DNA from: Chaetoderma sp. LZ-2023a
Taxonomy: Eukaryota; Mollusca; Caudofoveata; Chaetodermatida; Chaetodermatidae
Length of the DNA stretch: 64,000 nt
Direction: 5' to 3'
Assembly (NCBI GenBank): GCA_034401795.1
Contig: CM067370.1
Coordinates: 106,663,387-106,727,386 of the forward strand
Within the stretch, counting starts at the first letter, position 1; the number at the start of each line of letters is the position of its first letter. Below are positions 31,851-44,565 of the stretch, one piece after another. The translations under genes and the position numbers were made by a program. Below the pieces are notes generated by a model, which searched no databases, was not told the DNA's origin, and worked only from the letters and a program-made list of their open reading frames with translations.

Positions 31851-34800
31851 ACAATGTTACGGTATATAACTTTCTTCGAGGACGTTAATACACTAGTATA
31901 CAGATATTTCTCTTTACATGCTTTTAGTTGACTTTTTTGTTAGGTGTGGCGTATCATAATGATGGTGAGCCAAGGAGATACTAATTTACCTTTAGTTCTG
32001 TCAAATGGAGCTTCAAATAGTGGCACGTATATAATGTACGTGCATGCATGAATGTGTGCGTGGTAATTGTTGGAGTCAAGTATGAATAGTCCGTATCAAA
32101 TAATCTCTCTTCAAAATGTTAATGTACCACTTTGTTCTACAAATTTAATATGCTATGTAACAATCTATCACCCTGTAGTGTCATAATGACTGTGGTAAAA
32201 TAGAGGCTGGGTGGGTAAATGAATTGTAATTGTCTTGAAGAAATTATAGCCTAGTACATCATTGTAATGGAACATTTGTCATGTATGAAGAAAATCTTTT
32301 ATTTTTTGTTGTGGAACATGGCCAAATGCATTTGGATGACATGGGTATATATAAAATTAGTTTACAAGAACAGCGAAAAGGAGCAGCATCCTCCCGCATC
32401 GTCCTCTATCCCATATCAAACAGGAAACCATCTTGTCATCTCAAGGATTCCGTTTTTTGTCTCATCCCAATATGTGAACATGTATATATGATTGTTTTGA
32501 CACCTGTTGACCCAGAGTCCCTCACGCCGATATATAACTTTACTATGGCTGATAATTAATCAATACAAGTCCGTGACAATAATACAGGTAAATGTGACTC
32601 ATATCTTTCAAAATCCAGTCGTTTTTTACCGACGATCAACGTCCATAATTGAACAGCTGTGACAACAAAGTAAAAATATAAAATTTTAGCGTAAAATCTT
32701 ACCAGTGCACTGGAGCAACATCGCGAATTTCAGAGGATGATTATAGGTCTAGGCTTAGGGTTCTTTTCTAATATATTTCTGATTTGTGTATATTATTATT
32801 ATTAATTTATAAGGACATTTATTGTATCACTTGTTACACAGTTTTAAGTTAACAGTTACGCACCCTGACGGTTCCAACCCTTCACGTGGCGAAACGCGGT
32901 GGTGAAATCTTCATATCAGATAGGGCATACGGTTGCATGGTAAGGCGTTAAAAGTTACATTTAAAATCGGACAGTTATCCATTTAACTATATACGTGTCT
33001 GCCTACCTCGAATTTGTTGGGAGATATGTTTAAACATCTATGCCAAGGTTTGTCAACTTCTCTACACAAATTCTTTCTTAATTTGTCGTAGGTGTCGAAC
33101 AAAATGCTGATTTTTAAAGTGATTTACGGTATTTCAACCATATCTACCATAAAATTGGTACGGAAAGATAGCACCCAATTTTTTGTCGGTCTGTAATTGG
33201 TGATGAACAAAATAATAAAATTTTATTTTAGCACGCAAAGCTAGCGGGAGCTAAAATCCTACATAGTGCCTCATATTGATTGACCAACTATAGGAAAGCT
33301 GTAGTGTTGAATATTTTGAAAATAATATGACTGTAACCTGTTGCTGTCCATTAATCATAATGAGTGTGTCGATGTTGGTCAGTAAGGGTTGAATGGTTAC
33401 ACAGATAGGCTCTATGGGAGTATGGGTCTACACTAAGATCATGTATGAGAGACAGACGGACCCGTGGAACCAAAAGATGATGTTCCTTTAAGACAGGTTG
33501 TTACTTTTTTTTACCCGTCACTGACTTTGTGATCAATTTTCCTTATTTCCGTGTATATGAAGCAGAAGGTTGACTCTTAGAACATGTTTTTCTCGTAGTC
33601 TACTGTTTGTCATCAAAGTATGTCTGTGGATTAGATTGGCTGAACACGTTTGTTTTCAAAGCTGACCAGCAATATAGGGCCTAGCATCAGCTGTATCGCC
33701 AGCTTTTTCCTCTCCCTGCATGATAGCGTATCCCCATAGCGCCCCTAGGTGTTGGCCGCACCCATACTTCAGCCCTGCCCCCCCCCCTCCCCCGGTCAAA
33801 GTACGTTCCTACCACTGAATGCCCTGATGATATGTTTGCGTGATACAAGGATATGTTATTCGTATAGAACATGTGGAAATATATTATCCGCCAATAATCT
33901 CTATTTGTTTATTGCGACAAATTGCCGCGAATTTTCTTTGACACTGGCTGCGTAAGTTGTGCCTACATCTAGTAGTGATAGAAGCTTTTACAAAATTAAT
34001 TTTGGCACAAATTACTAACTCCAAGTAACTAAAGGGATGTTGGTTTCCCCCATCCCAGATCCACTGTAATTTTGTTAACCTCTACCCCACCCCGTAGAAA
34101 ATAATCTATTTGCACCCATGATACCCGGTGTGTTAATCTATATGTCATAAAAAAAACCCGTGATTTTGTTAGGCACGTGGTGTTCCCGTGGAGAGTCACA
34201 CGTTTGCTTGCTGTCTTACATGAGATTCAACAATGCCGTCTTCATAAAAATGATGATCACTACGATGGGCTGACTGAGGGAAAAAGCATAGTTTTTACGG
34301 GGGGAGGGGAGTTCATACATATCATAATGATGTTGGTAATCCAAACCGTGTGCAATCATATAGGTATAGGTCATGAATGAAACGGATTAGACGACGAAAG
34401 ATGGCTAATAATCTACACTGGAGGGCACGCAACTGTTAACCAGATATCTGTAATTATTTGCGTGCGTCACGTATTGTTACCGTAGCATATTTACCTGTTA
34501 TGTTAACTCAATATTATCGTCAGGTTTACCATCGATTTTGTATCTGCTATATGCCTATATCTACACTGAATATTTGCCATGGCATTTGGAAATTGAAATC
34601 AACTCGTAGGATCTTTCCGATCGATGTAAGCTTAGACGGTAGTAGACCCAGAGTAAATTTTATTTTAACTTTTTAACGTTGCAGCAGAAATCTAATTCGA
34701 AATAACTTTACCAAAAAATCGACGTAGGGCCTATGCCAATTTATAAACGCTATTATTGACAAAAACAGGAATAACTCAGCAAAGCATTTATAGATGCATG

Positions 34801-35040
34801 TGGGTATTTGTTCATCCCACTCACTGACGTTTTGGTTCAGTAACATACAGGTTACACAGTCTGGTCGTTATAGAACCTGGCCTACATTGCAGTATGAATC
34901 AATATATTGATAACTATTAGCCCAAGAAGCTTTAAGCAGCAAGAATTTTACCTGCCTTTCAACCTGTTAAAATTATATTTATGTGGCCATATGATTCTTT
35001 TCGTATTAAGGTTGGTGTAGAAATATTGATTTAAAAAATA
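31850..35040. other. Gene-free stretch
   Basis: AT-rich DNA. The open frame at 32281-32559 (92 codons, with FVVEHGQMHLDDMGIYKISL) is the most protein-like but lacks support from splice sites or a known family. A half hairpin of family I (TGTTGAATATTTTGAAAAT) is at about 33306-33350 and a short poly-C run near 33779-33794. Confidence 0.4.
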
Positions 35041-35371
35041 CAACGTGAACCGGCAGAAATGGGTGGCGCATAGCTAGAAATGGATCGATCTATTATAGTT
35101 GTGGTGATATAACATTGAGCAATTCGCCTTTCCAGAGTATCCATCCATCATCTGACCTCGTATGACGTCATAATCAGCTCAGGGCGTGTATAATGACGTC
35201 ACAATCATTACGTCACAAAGGGTTCCATACAGACCGTCATCAAATCTCAAATGGTCCGACACGTTGTATGAATTGTATGTCTTTGTAATTCTTTACTATT
35301 TAATAAACATGCTGTTGAATATTTTGAAACTAATTTGACTTGGCGGTGTTGCTGCCTAAGGGCACTGATAT
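35041..35371 (+). repeat. Hairpin repeat family I, truncated copies
   Basis: A 3' end piece (GCATAGCTAGAAATGGATCG) is followed at 35124 by the start of another copy with TGACGTCA at 35163-35170 and 35194-35201. The second copy ends in the left arm of the hairpin (GACTTGGCGGTGTTGCTGCC), with the right arm missing. Confidence 0.72.
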
Positions 35372-36015
35372 AGCAATATTTGATGATGTATCTATAGGCG
35401 TAAATATATCATGTATTGCATGTCCATCGGGTGTGTACTTATTTGATTCTCATGCTAGAGATATAGGTAATGGTTACAGCTGTGTACGGTAATCAGTCTG
35501 GTGGGGGCGTGGTACCGGGATTGGGTCCTGGAAGCGTGTTTCCTCCCACCGATTTTTTTAACCCTTAGGCCTACCACTGTGATGCCAAAATTATATTTTT
35601 ACTGTGTGTAAATAGCAAAGAAACTGGTGTGCATCTTTCAACAATTTCGGCTGTCTGCTGAAATTTGTTGAAAAGGGTACACCAGTTCATCTTTTAATTT
35701 AATTTGAAAATTTACGGGTTTGAGTCTGACATCAGAGTGGTAAGGGTTAAAATAACACTCTGAGAAGCAAGCTTCCGCATTTAAGGTACAGCCACGCATC
35801 CTTACATCACCCCTTAATTTTCCGGGGGTAACATCAGTTGTGCAAGAGGACCGAATTTGCTCAAATTTTAACACGAAAGGGTGACAACATAAACTAGTAT
35901 TCCACATCTGTTGGCTGATCTGAAGATATGCCGGAAGTCTGAACAAAATCTGGAAAGTCCAAATATGGGAGGTGAGGGTCTTCAATCTCCGATTGCTATT
36001 GTTGTCAGCTGTAAC
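35372..36015. other. Gene-free stretch
   Basis: No feature is supported. The minus-strand open frame at 35638-36045 (135 codons) has no recognisable motif, and its end overlaps simple-repeat sequence. Confidence 0.4.
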
Positions 36016-36375
36016 GCGCCATTCCTCCCTCCTCCCTCCATCCAATTATCCATCCATCCATCCAATCATCCGTTCATCCATCCATCAATCGGGCGGTCTG
36101 TCGCTCGGTCAGACAATCAACTAACCAGTCAACCAGCTATTAAGTATTCAATCAATCAATCAATCATCCATCCATCCAAAGAGCAAATCGATTGATCCAT
36201 CGATCGATCAGTCAGTTGGTCCGTCCATTAATCCAAAGAGTAACTCCAGCCAGCCACCCACCCACCCACCCACCCACCTACCCACCCACCCATCCATCAA
36301 TCCAAAGAGCAAATCGATTGATCGATCGATCGATAGATTGATCAGTCAATCGATCGATCGACCCATCAATCACTA
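36016..36375. repeat. Compound tetranucleotide repeat (CATC, CAAT, ACCC, ATCG units)
   Basis: Runs of CCAT, CAAT, CCCA and ATCG tetramers follow each other with interruptions, including ACCCACCCACCCACCC near 36256 and ATCGATCGATCG near 36320. Confidence 0.9.
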
Positions 36376-37499
36376 CCACCTATCACATCCTGCTTTGCGA
36401 GATATGGGTGGAGGCATGATGAGCTTGTGATAGGCAGCTGGGAATAAGACCTTTGAACCACGTGTTATCAATCTCTGAGAAGTTATATTACCAGCCAATA
36501 CCAGGTTTTGGACATGTATTGCAAAGATATACTAACAGAATTGTGGTTATTATTAGTCTCACTATTCTTAGTAGTATTACCATAATTAACTATCACAATT
36601 ACTGCTTTTGTAATGGAGGTAGTGCAATCGCTGAAAAATTGTAAACATAAATAATGTTAATGTGTATATGTAAATATCAAATTGCAATTTATTGTACAAT
36701 TATTATGTAAAATTGCAACACACCGCCTTTTATAGTTTTGTAGGGTCAGAGTCGAATCTAAGTCATTTAGTTATTAATTGGCATTAAAATATATTTAAAA
36801 CAAAAGTCCGTCGGTCGGTCGGTCGGTCTGTCGGATGCATTGTGCGATATTTACATCAAAGATGCTATGTTGTCCTTTGATAATATGGGGTTGCCGAGGA
36901 ACTTGACATATCTTTATGACATTTGAAACACTAATGTACGCAAATATTTTTGAAATGATGTTTTGCAGGTGAACATCATGAAGGCAAAATACATTGACAA
37001 GTTGAAGTGCGCAAAATCATTTATCTAGAAATAAACTGTGTGACGGCTCTGTAGGTTTTTCTTCATATGAATCTTTCCTAAATAGCTGTTTTGCAACAAA
37101 CTGTTAAACGACATTCTAAAGAACCTTTATTTAACACAAATACTCGTATGAATTTGTTTGGAAATGAACAAACAGAATACGAGTTAAAACAATAAAACTA
37201 CATTTGTAAATCTTTTAGCTTTTAGTAGAATACAAATTTCAAACTTCACATACATGTGTGGATATGATGGGATCAAATTCTGGCTCTGTTTCTGTTATTG
37301 TTGTTGTATGCAGGCCCTTCACTCCTTTCTATAGTGCCAAAGACTGCTTTTTCGGATACAAGCTACAGTAATATACAGGCCTGTAATAAAAAAAAATCAT
37401 TAGGTGTTTCGGATGACGACGTACCCATCTTATCCTACTTCAACATCTGCGCGGTTTTGAAGCAATTGCACCTTCTAATAAAATTACTATTGTCGGACT
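36376..37499. other. Gene-free AT-rich stretch
   Basis: No supported feature apart from a short GGTC run (TCGGTCGGTCGGTCGGTC near 36810). Confidence 0.45.
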
Positions 37500-37715
37500 A
37501 TTAGATTATCGGACTACTGGGTTTCTAAGTTTTCTGTTGTGTCGAACTGTTGGGCTGTCGGACTACTGGGTATAATTGCCGGAGTATTGGGTTGTCGGGA
37601 ATACTGGGCTGTCGGACTAGTGGGTAAAATTGTCGGACTATTGGACTGTCGGACTAGTGGGTAAAATTGTTGGACTATTGGGTTGTCGGACTAGTGGGGC
37701 GTCCCCAATTTTCTG
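37500..37715. repeat. Minisatellite with GTCGGACTANTGGGT unit
   Basis: About eight imperfect copies of a 15-17 base core such as GTCGGACTACTGGGT or GTCGGACTAGTGGGT, with AAAATT-type spacers between some of them. Confidence 0.8.
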
Positions 37716-37870
37716 ATGTGGACGTTTCACAAGAACCAGTCGAGTGAACATTTCATCGTTGTAATTGGTTACTAATATTCGGACGGTGCTTTGGTTTTAT
37801 TGCAATTCTCTCCATATAATGATACTTATATATGCACTGTGCAGCCATATGCAGGGCAACAATATTAGTC

Positions 37871-38850
37871 GACATAGGCACATGTTAGTCCAGAACTAAG
37901 CTGAATACTTCTCAGCTTCAAAGGAGCAACATAGCGATCATTTCAGGTAATGCATTAGTAGACATAGGCACATGTTAGTCCAGAACTAAGCTGAATACTT
38001 CTCAGCTTCAAAGGAGCAACATAGCGATCATTTCAGGTAATGCATTAGTAGACATAGGCACATGTTAGTCCAGAACTAAGCTGAATACTTCTCAGCTTCA
38101 AAGGAGCAACATAGCGATCATTTCAGGTAATGCATTAGTAGACATAGGCACATGTTAGTCCAGAACTAAGCTGAATACTTCTCAGCTTCAAAGGAGCAAC
38201 ATAGCGATCATTTCAGGTAATGCATTAGTAGACATAGGCACATGTTAGTCCAGAACTAAGCTGAATACTTCTCAGCTTCAAAGGAGCAACATAGCGATCA
38301 TTTCAGGTAATGCATTAGTAGACATAGGCACATGTTAGTCCAGAACTAAGCTGAATACTTCTCAGCTTCAAAGGAGCAACATAGCGATCATTTCAGGTAA
38401 TGCATTAGTAGACATAGGCACATGTTAGTCCAGAACTAAGCTGAATATTTCTCAGCTTCAAAGGAGCAACATAGCGATCATTTCAGGTAATGCATTAGTA
38501 GACATAGGCACATGTTAGTCCAGAACTAAGCTGAATATTTCTCAGCTTCAAAGGAGCAACATAGCGATCATTTCAGGTAATGCATTAGTAGACATAGGCA
38601 CATGTTAGTCCAGAACTAAGCTGAATATTTCTCAGCTTCAAAGGAGCAACATAGCGATCATTTCAGGTAATGCATTAGTAGACATAGGCACATGTTAGTC
38701 CAGAACTAAGCTGAATACTTCTCAGCTTCAAAGGAGCAACATAGCGATCATTTCAGGTAATGCATTAGTAGACATAGGCACATGTTAGTCCAGAACTAAG
38801 CTGAATATTTCTCAGCTTCAAAGGAGCAACATAGCGATCATTTCAGGTAA
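37871..38850 (+). repeat. 90-bp satellite, 11 tandem copies
   Basis: Unit starts GACATAGGCACATGTTAGTC occur at 37871, 37961 and every 90 bases to 38771. Copies are almost identical; the clearest variant is C or T in CTGAATACTT/CTGAATATTT, with T in copies 7, 8, 9 and 11. Each unit contains a small inverted repeat (AGCTGA ... TCAGCT) and the joint acceptor/donor-like string TTTCAGGTAA. The high identity indicates recent expansion or homogenisation. Confidence 0.97.
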
Positions 38851-40285
38851 TACATCATACATAGGCTTACTATGCATACCCCAGATATGCTGAATGTTAT
38901 AGACCATATATGAACGTATGCATGTCTCCCGTGAAATAACAGATGTTGCAGAAAATGAACTTAATATAATGCTCAGGACCTATAAATCTAACAGACCAAA
39001 CCATCGCCAGTTAGTGGTAGGGGCATGTACTCATGACGGACAATTGACTTCCCAAGAAAATTCTTAAAACTATCTTATAGGGAAGCAACGCTGACAAGAA
39101 ACGTTAAGGAGGAAAAGACAAAAATGTTTCGAAAGCAATAGCATCACTGGCGCAAGACAATCATGTGGCTGAAGAGAACACGACTGGAAAACAGTTCTCA
39201 ATCACTACGGTCCTATGCTAAGGACGACAACAATGACAAATACAATGACATTTTCGGGGGGTTTTTCCCTTCTTTTATTTCTTTTTCTTTTTCTTTTCTT
39301 TTCAATTCTTTTGTAATCTGTAAAATATACAATAATAATCATAATTAGAATTATTTCCGTAATTAAGCAGTCAATTAAGAATTTCTTGATAGCTATAACA
39401 CCTATAAATTACAGTCAACTATAAAGGTCATCTTCGGACAAGAATCAGTGGCGTCTATAGAGAGGTGGCCCTTATTTGTCGGGTCAAATGTATTATATAG
39501 TATTGCTCACATCATTAACTGTTACTACACACTAATATATGCACTCCTGTGCTGTGTAAAACGGCCTGAGTGTCATAAAAGAAAAACTGGAACTGAAACT
39601 TAATGGTATTAGACACCCACCATGATCATGCCGATAGTCACTTACAGGACTGGCGGTATGATCAGCGAACGAAAAGAAGAAGAAGACACCCACCACTCTG
39701 TGTAACGTGTCTCGGCCAATTAAAGCTCTCGTGTTCCATTAAATATAGACACTTGCACGCGATATAAGATACCTGTTCAATTTACCCAGCATGCAATGCT
39801 ACCCGGCGCGCGATGCTACCCAGCATGCAATGCCCTGGCTCCATAACCGTTGGACCTATCGGACGCCATATTCGTTTAGTCTATTGTCTGCACAAGCCAG
39901 GATTTCTCAAACAAAACCAACCTGCTTGCATGTGCAAATAGTCATTTGTCCTCCAGCTCTGGAAGAGTAAGCATGCACGTAGGGCATATTCACTGCAGTA
40001 CATTCGACATTGCTCTTCAAATCCGTAGCGAGAGTCGACTAAAATTTATGATGATTATTTTAGAATACATAGACCGAAAGTTGTTGCAGCAACACTTCAA
40101 TAAAATGTGTATCAAATATATAGGCAGGTGGTTATTCCATTACGTACTAATTATTTTGACAACAATTTGACTGAATTTTGGTGCTGTCATTGATAACAAC
40201 AACTTTCACGCAAATTATTGTCAATGTATATAAAAGCGTTCTCCTATTTTCTCCTGGACATATGCAGCATCTAGCTTCATAATGA
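38851..40285. other. Gene-free stretch
   Basis: No gene is supported. A T/C-rich tract lies near 39265-39310. A short tandem repeat at 39786-39835 has three CTACCCAGCATGCAATG-like units. A divergent family I hairpin is at about 40145-40220. Confidence 0.45.
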
Positions 40286-40289
40286 ACAT

Positions 40290-40590
40290 TGAAACGCCCG
40301 TCACGTATACGAATTGTATGTCTTTGATAGATTTACTATTTATTAAACATTATGTTGAATATTTTGTAACTAATGTGACTGAGTGCTGTTGCTGCCATAG
40401 GCAACAACAGCAAGCAGTAAAATTAGTTTCAAAATATTCAACGCCTTGCCTGTATAGTTACCTTGAAAATGGGATTCTGGTCATTCGAGGTTCAAGGTAT
40501 ATAAATTGATCCCAACACGTACAAAACGTGGGCGGAGCCTAGCTAGAAATGGGTGGGCATAGCTAGAAATGGATCGCTCTATCATAGCTG
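40290..40590 (+). repeat. Hairpin repeat family I copy, 5' shortened
   Basis: The hairpin at 40353-40442 has arms TGTTGAATATTTTGTAAC and GTTTCAAAATATTCAAC. It is followed by the family's 3' part ending in GGGCGGAGCCTAGCTAG and ATGGATCG. Confidence 0.75.
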
Positions 40591-40612
40591 TGGTGATATA
40601 TTATAACATTAA

Positions 40613-40842
40613 GCAATTCACCTTTCCAGAGTATCCATCCATCATCTGACCTCGTATGACGTCATAATCAGCTCAGCGCGTATATGATGACGTCACAATC
40701 ATTACGTCACAAAAGGTTCCATATAGACCGTCATCAAATCTCAAATGGTCCGACACGTTGTATGAATTTTATGTCTTTGTAATTCTTTGCTATTTAATAA
40801 ACATGCTGTTGAATATTTTGAAACTAATTTGACTGGGCGCTG
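40613..40842 (+). repeat. Hairpin repeat family I copy, cut at the hairpin tip
   Basis: The 5' part carries TGACGTCA at 40657-40664 and 40688-40695. It ends at GACTGGGCGCTGTTG, where unrelated LINE-like sequence begins. Confidence 0.75.
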
Positions 40843-41285
40843 TTGAAACAACGTGGACGCAAAATGTGTGTTCCAGGAAGCCATATCCTTGGATTAACCA
40901 TTTGCGTAGAAGTCATATTGAAGAAATTCTTAATAGGCCTCACTGGACACCGATGGCCAGACAGCATACTGTCCAACGATGCCCTATACAAGATGTGTAA
41001 TACGTCGCGGCTGTCTGTAAACGTCGCCCAGCAAAGATTGTCCATGTTTGGCCATATGCTAAGGATGCCAGAAAAAACACCAGCAGAGAGAGCCTTGGAT
41101 TCGCCCTACTCGGAGCCAGCAAATACAAAGCCAGGAGAGGACGTCATTGCATAAATCTGCTAAGCGTGCTAGGTGACCTCAAGAAAACGGGACTCGGTAC
41201 ACTCAAGTCAAGAATGGACACGAGGAAGCTAAGGATTTCGGCTGAGGACAAGACACAGTGGGCAAAAGCGAAGAAGGACTGATTG
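40843..41285 (+). mobile_element. Non-LTR retrotransposon (LINE) C-terminal fragment
   Basis: An open frame of 103 codons contains NVAQQRLSMFGHMLRMPEKT, which matches the QRRLRWFGHVLRM-type end of many LINE ORF2 proteins. After a stop at 41152-41154 other frames continue with NLLSVLGDLKKTGL and AEDKTQWAKAKKD, also typical of LINE tails. Only the extreme 3' coding end is present and it is broken. It starts exactly where the hairpin repeat of 40613-40842 is cut. Confidence 0.65.
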
Positions 41286-43004
41286 CAGCTGTAAGATGTT
41301 TCTACTACTACAGGCGCAGAATACAGTAATCATACATTATAGTAAAGCCGTGTACCAAATTTTAAGTCAATTCAATTGTAACTTTTGAAGAATATGTCTG
41401 GCACGTGGCACTGCCGTTAATCCCATGCACCCCACTGTCTCAATTTCACAGCGAAACTGCTGAATATTTTGCCATAAGGAATAAAACAGCTCCCAGTCAA
41501 ATTTGTTTCAAAATATTCACCAGTCTACTCCTAGCATCATAAAGAATGTGTTATTTTTAGTCCGTGGGAGTTAAAGATTAAGAGCAAGACAAACATCCCT
41601 AAAATCCTGGTCTTTATCCAGATGTGAATTCACTGAAGAAATGTCATAAATATTGTCATACTAACTAATTTCAGGCCAATTTAAAGACGTGTATAAACAG
41701 CTGATAAGGCGTGAAAAGGGAGTAAAGAACGCAAAGGGAGAATCCCCATAACATCAAAGTAAATTAATGATTCTCTGAGACCTTGTCATACCAAAGTCAT
41801 ATACCAAGTTTCAATGTATTCCCGTTAAACGTCTGCATAGGAACACCTATTATCCTTTGTGTAAAATGAATGCAGCAATATTATGCTTATGACCTGATAG
41901 AAATGTTGCTTTCGTTTGGGTGATTGATCAAACAAATCAATCACTATCGGTACCCGATTCAATCAATATAGCCTACTTATTTAATACTTTTTCGTTTGTT
42001 GAATGGTGATATGAATTACAGCTTACACATGTATGTCGCTGCGTGCCTCTCGATGACCATTCAATACGACCAGCAAGTGCAATTTTGACCGGAGTATTAT
42101 ATTGCGCGTTAGATATTATTTTTAAGAAACTTTCAAACATCCAGAAGGCATTCAATCAACGATATTTTCTTTAATTCATAGAAGATTATAGGCCGATTCC
42201 TGAAAACTGTGATTGTCTTATTCCTAAACAGCATCAATACTCTAAAGCAGACAATTGAGCAGGAAAATGGTTCGCAAACCAGTTTCGCCGGATATACCTG
42301 GAATACTAATCGGATATGTAACTTTCTCGGATTATGTCATTCAGAGAACCGGTGTTGACTAAATGCCTGATTACATGTTTACAAGCCGATCATCAGAATA
42401 CTGTACTTAGAAAGTCAGCCCGCAAACAGTCGCCAATAACCCTTTTTTATTCCGAATTCCTTGAAATACATATTTCTAAAATAGCAAAACATGAATCGTG
42501 TTGAATATTATTGAAAGCGATTTGACTGCCGTTGCTGCCCAATGCAGCAAGGACTCTCACTGAAATTATTTTCAAATTTATGCAAAGTTTAAATTCAATT
42601 ATAATGTATAGTTGGCCTAAATACCGTCTCCAGCATACGGAATGGCGTGTATTTGATGAGGTTTATGTCCACAGCGAATATACCACTTGTTGTTTAGCTA
42701 TTATATGTTCGCATGACTCCTAAATTCTGACTGCACAATCAAATTTAGCACTGGACGTCGGATAATAACGGATCCAGTGATTATGAGGTAACGTGTGATA
42801 TACATTGTAACTATTATTGAATAAGCATATTGATATTATAATATAGCCAGGTTCAGGTAAATGTTGGAAAGTTAGACTTGCCTTCTATCGACATGGTCAT
42901 ATCAGTAGGCTTAACAGCAATAGATTCGATATATATTTTACAAGGAATATCGTGATCGATTTCAAGTTGCTATATATCTCAGCAAAGTATGTTGTTTTAA
43001 TTTT
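41286..43004. other. Gene-free stretch
   Basis: AT-rich. Degraded family I hairpins are at about 41458-41523 and 42499-42580. No coding region is supported. Confidence 0.45.
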
Positions 43005-43250
43005 AACCATTTAACACTTAAATTTGTTAAAGAAAATTTAAATTTGTTCATAGAAAACATCCATTTTCATACCAAGAGAGGACTGTTTTTGAAAATTTAC
43101 AACTAGAATAACTGGCTCGGTTATCGAGCCAGTCATTCTAGTTGTAAATTTTCACAAATTGTCTTCTCTTAGTCTGCAAATGCTAATTTCTCAAGACCAC
43201 TGCAGAAGACGTTTTGTTTTGGCTGATATGAGTGTTGAAGGGTTAAAATG
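43005..43250. repeat. Fold-back repeat family II, best copy
   Basis: The innermost part, 43091-43155, is a nearly perfect palindrome (TAACTGGCTCGG / TTATCGAGCCAGTCA with AAATTTAC arms). Weaker complementarity extends outward (ATTTTCATACCAAGAGAGGAC against GTCTTCTCTTAGTCTGCAAAT) to TTAACCCTT-like ends. A non-coding fold-back element is the simplest reading. Confidence 0.75.
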
Positions 43251-44565
43251 CATTTAATTATCTTAATTGTTCTGAAATATTTTTAAGAATACGAACATCT
43301 GTTTACGTGGCTAGACGTAACCAAATAAGCTTGTTTTAATGTAGTACCGTAACCTATGAAGTGGGGGAAATTGTGCCTTGGATACAAAGTCAATTGATGA
43401 AATCGATGTAACTTTTAATGCGAGTACTGAATTTAACTGATGAACTTCTGGTTTTATTAATGAAGATCGTGGAACTTTTGTCAAATTATTTTAAAACCTG
43501 CTAGCGGTTGATGGTAGGGTATAGGTCGTGAGTATTAGGTCATAGCACTAAACTGTTACGGTTTTTAGTTGCTGATTCTATTACGTATGCAGATAACTCT
43601 TCCAGTCCTGTCTGCTTTAAGCTACCACCTTCACGTGCTAATACGAGGTGCTCTGTTAATAAAGGTAGATTCCGATAACAAACTATTTCGTGCCTTTAAA
43701 TATATTGCAATTGTTAGAAAACTAATTTGATCCAATTCGGTTTAGAAATCCTCTTGCGCGGTAATTTCCTGTATTAAGATTTGAACCAAATCGGATCCGT
43801 AATTATTTTAGATACAACGACATACAGGCAGACATGCAGAGAGACATATATGCAGGCAGGCAAACAGACAGACAGGCAGGCAGCCCCCACCCTCAGCCCA
43901 CCTACCCACCCCTCCCCACCCCACCCCGCCAACCCGTCTTAACCTTTTAAAGAATCTAAATTCTATTATCTCAAATTCAAGATAAATATACAGGAAAGTT
44001 GGTGAATGTTTTGAAATAAATTTTACTTAAATCTTTGGCTGCGATAGGTAACAACATCTCACAGTCAAATAAGTTCCAAAATACTCGACAGAATACTCCT
44101 AACATCATAATCAAACTCACTAATCCTGAAATATTTAGGCCATGTTTTGTTCACCAACCAAACTGTTCTATAACTAACCCCACAGGCTGGGTCATTTCAA
44201 ACAGGGCACGAGATTAGTCGAAACGTCTACCACCATGCCCCTCTCTATCCAGATAGGTAGTCGCTCTTTGCCGTTCTCTAAGGTGATCGTTATAAACACG
44301 GCTGACTTTTTTACGCAATCTAAAATAAGATTAGTATTAAAGTTAATAGTCCAGATGGACCTAGTTGAAACATGACAGGGTTAGTTGGAACATATTCCAA
44401 CTAAACCCATGGTTCCAACCAACCCCAACAGGTCATGTGACATTTCGTCATCGCTATGCAAAGATTGTGATGGAGAGACTTCTTAATTTGCAATCAATCT
44501 TTATGTCATTGTTTGGTCAATATACCAAATTAAACTGTAACCTTTAGTCTTCACGTGTCTGAGAA
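43251..44565. other. Gene-free stretch
   Basis: It contains GGCA and CCACCC simple repeats at 43850-43935 and a degraded family I hairpin at about 44002-44095. No gene is supported. Confidence 0.45.

Noticed and set aside
32281..32559. 92-codon frame with VEHGQMHLDDMGIYKISL, faintly like an immunoglobulin-type F strand
   Set aside because: No paired Cys, no splice sites and no neighbouring domain; resemblance is too weak.
35638..36045. 135-codon minus-strand frame
   Set aside because: No known motif, and one end runs over simple-repeat sequence.
37871..38850. CRISPR-like array
   Set aside because: The units are contiguous 90-bp copies without unique spacers and the genome is eukaryotic, so this is a satellite.
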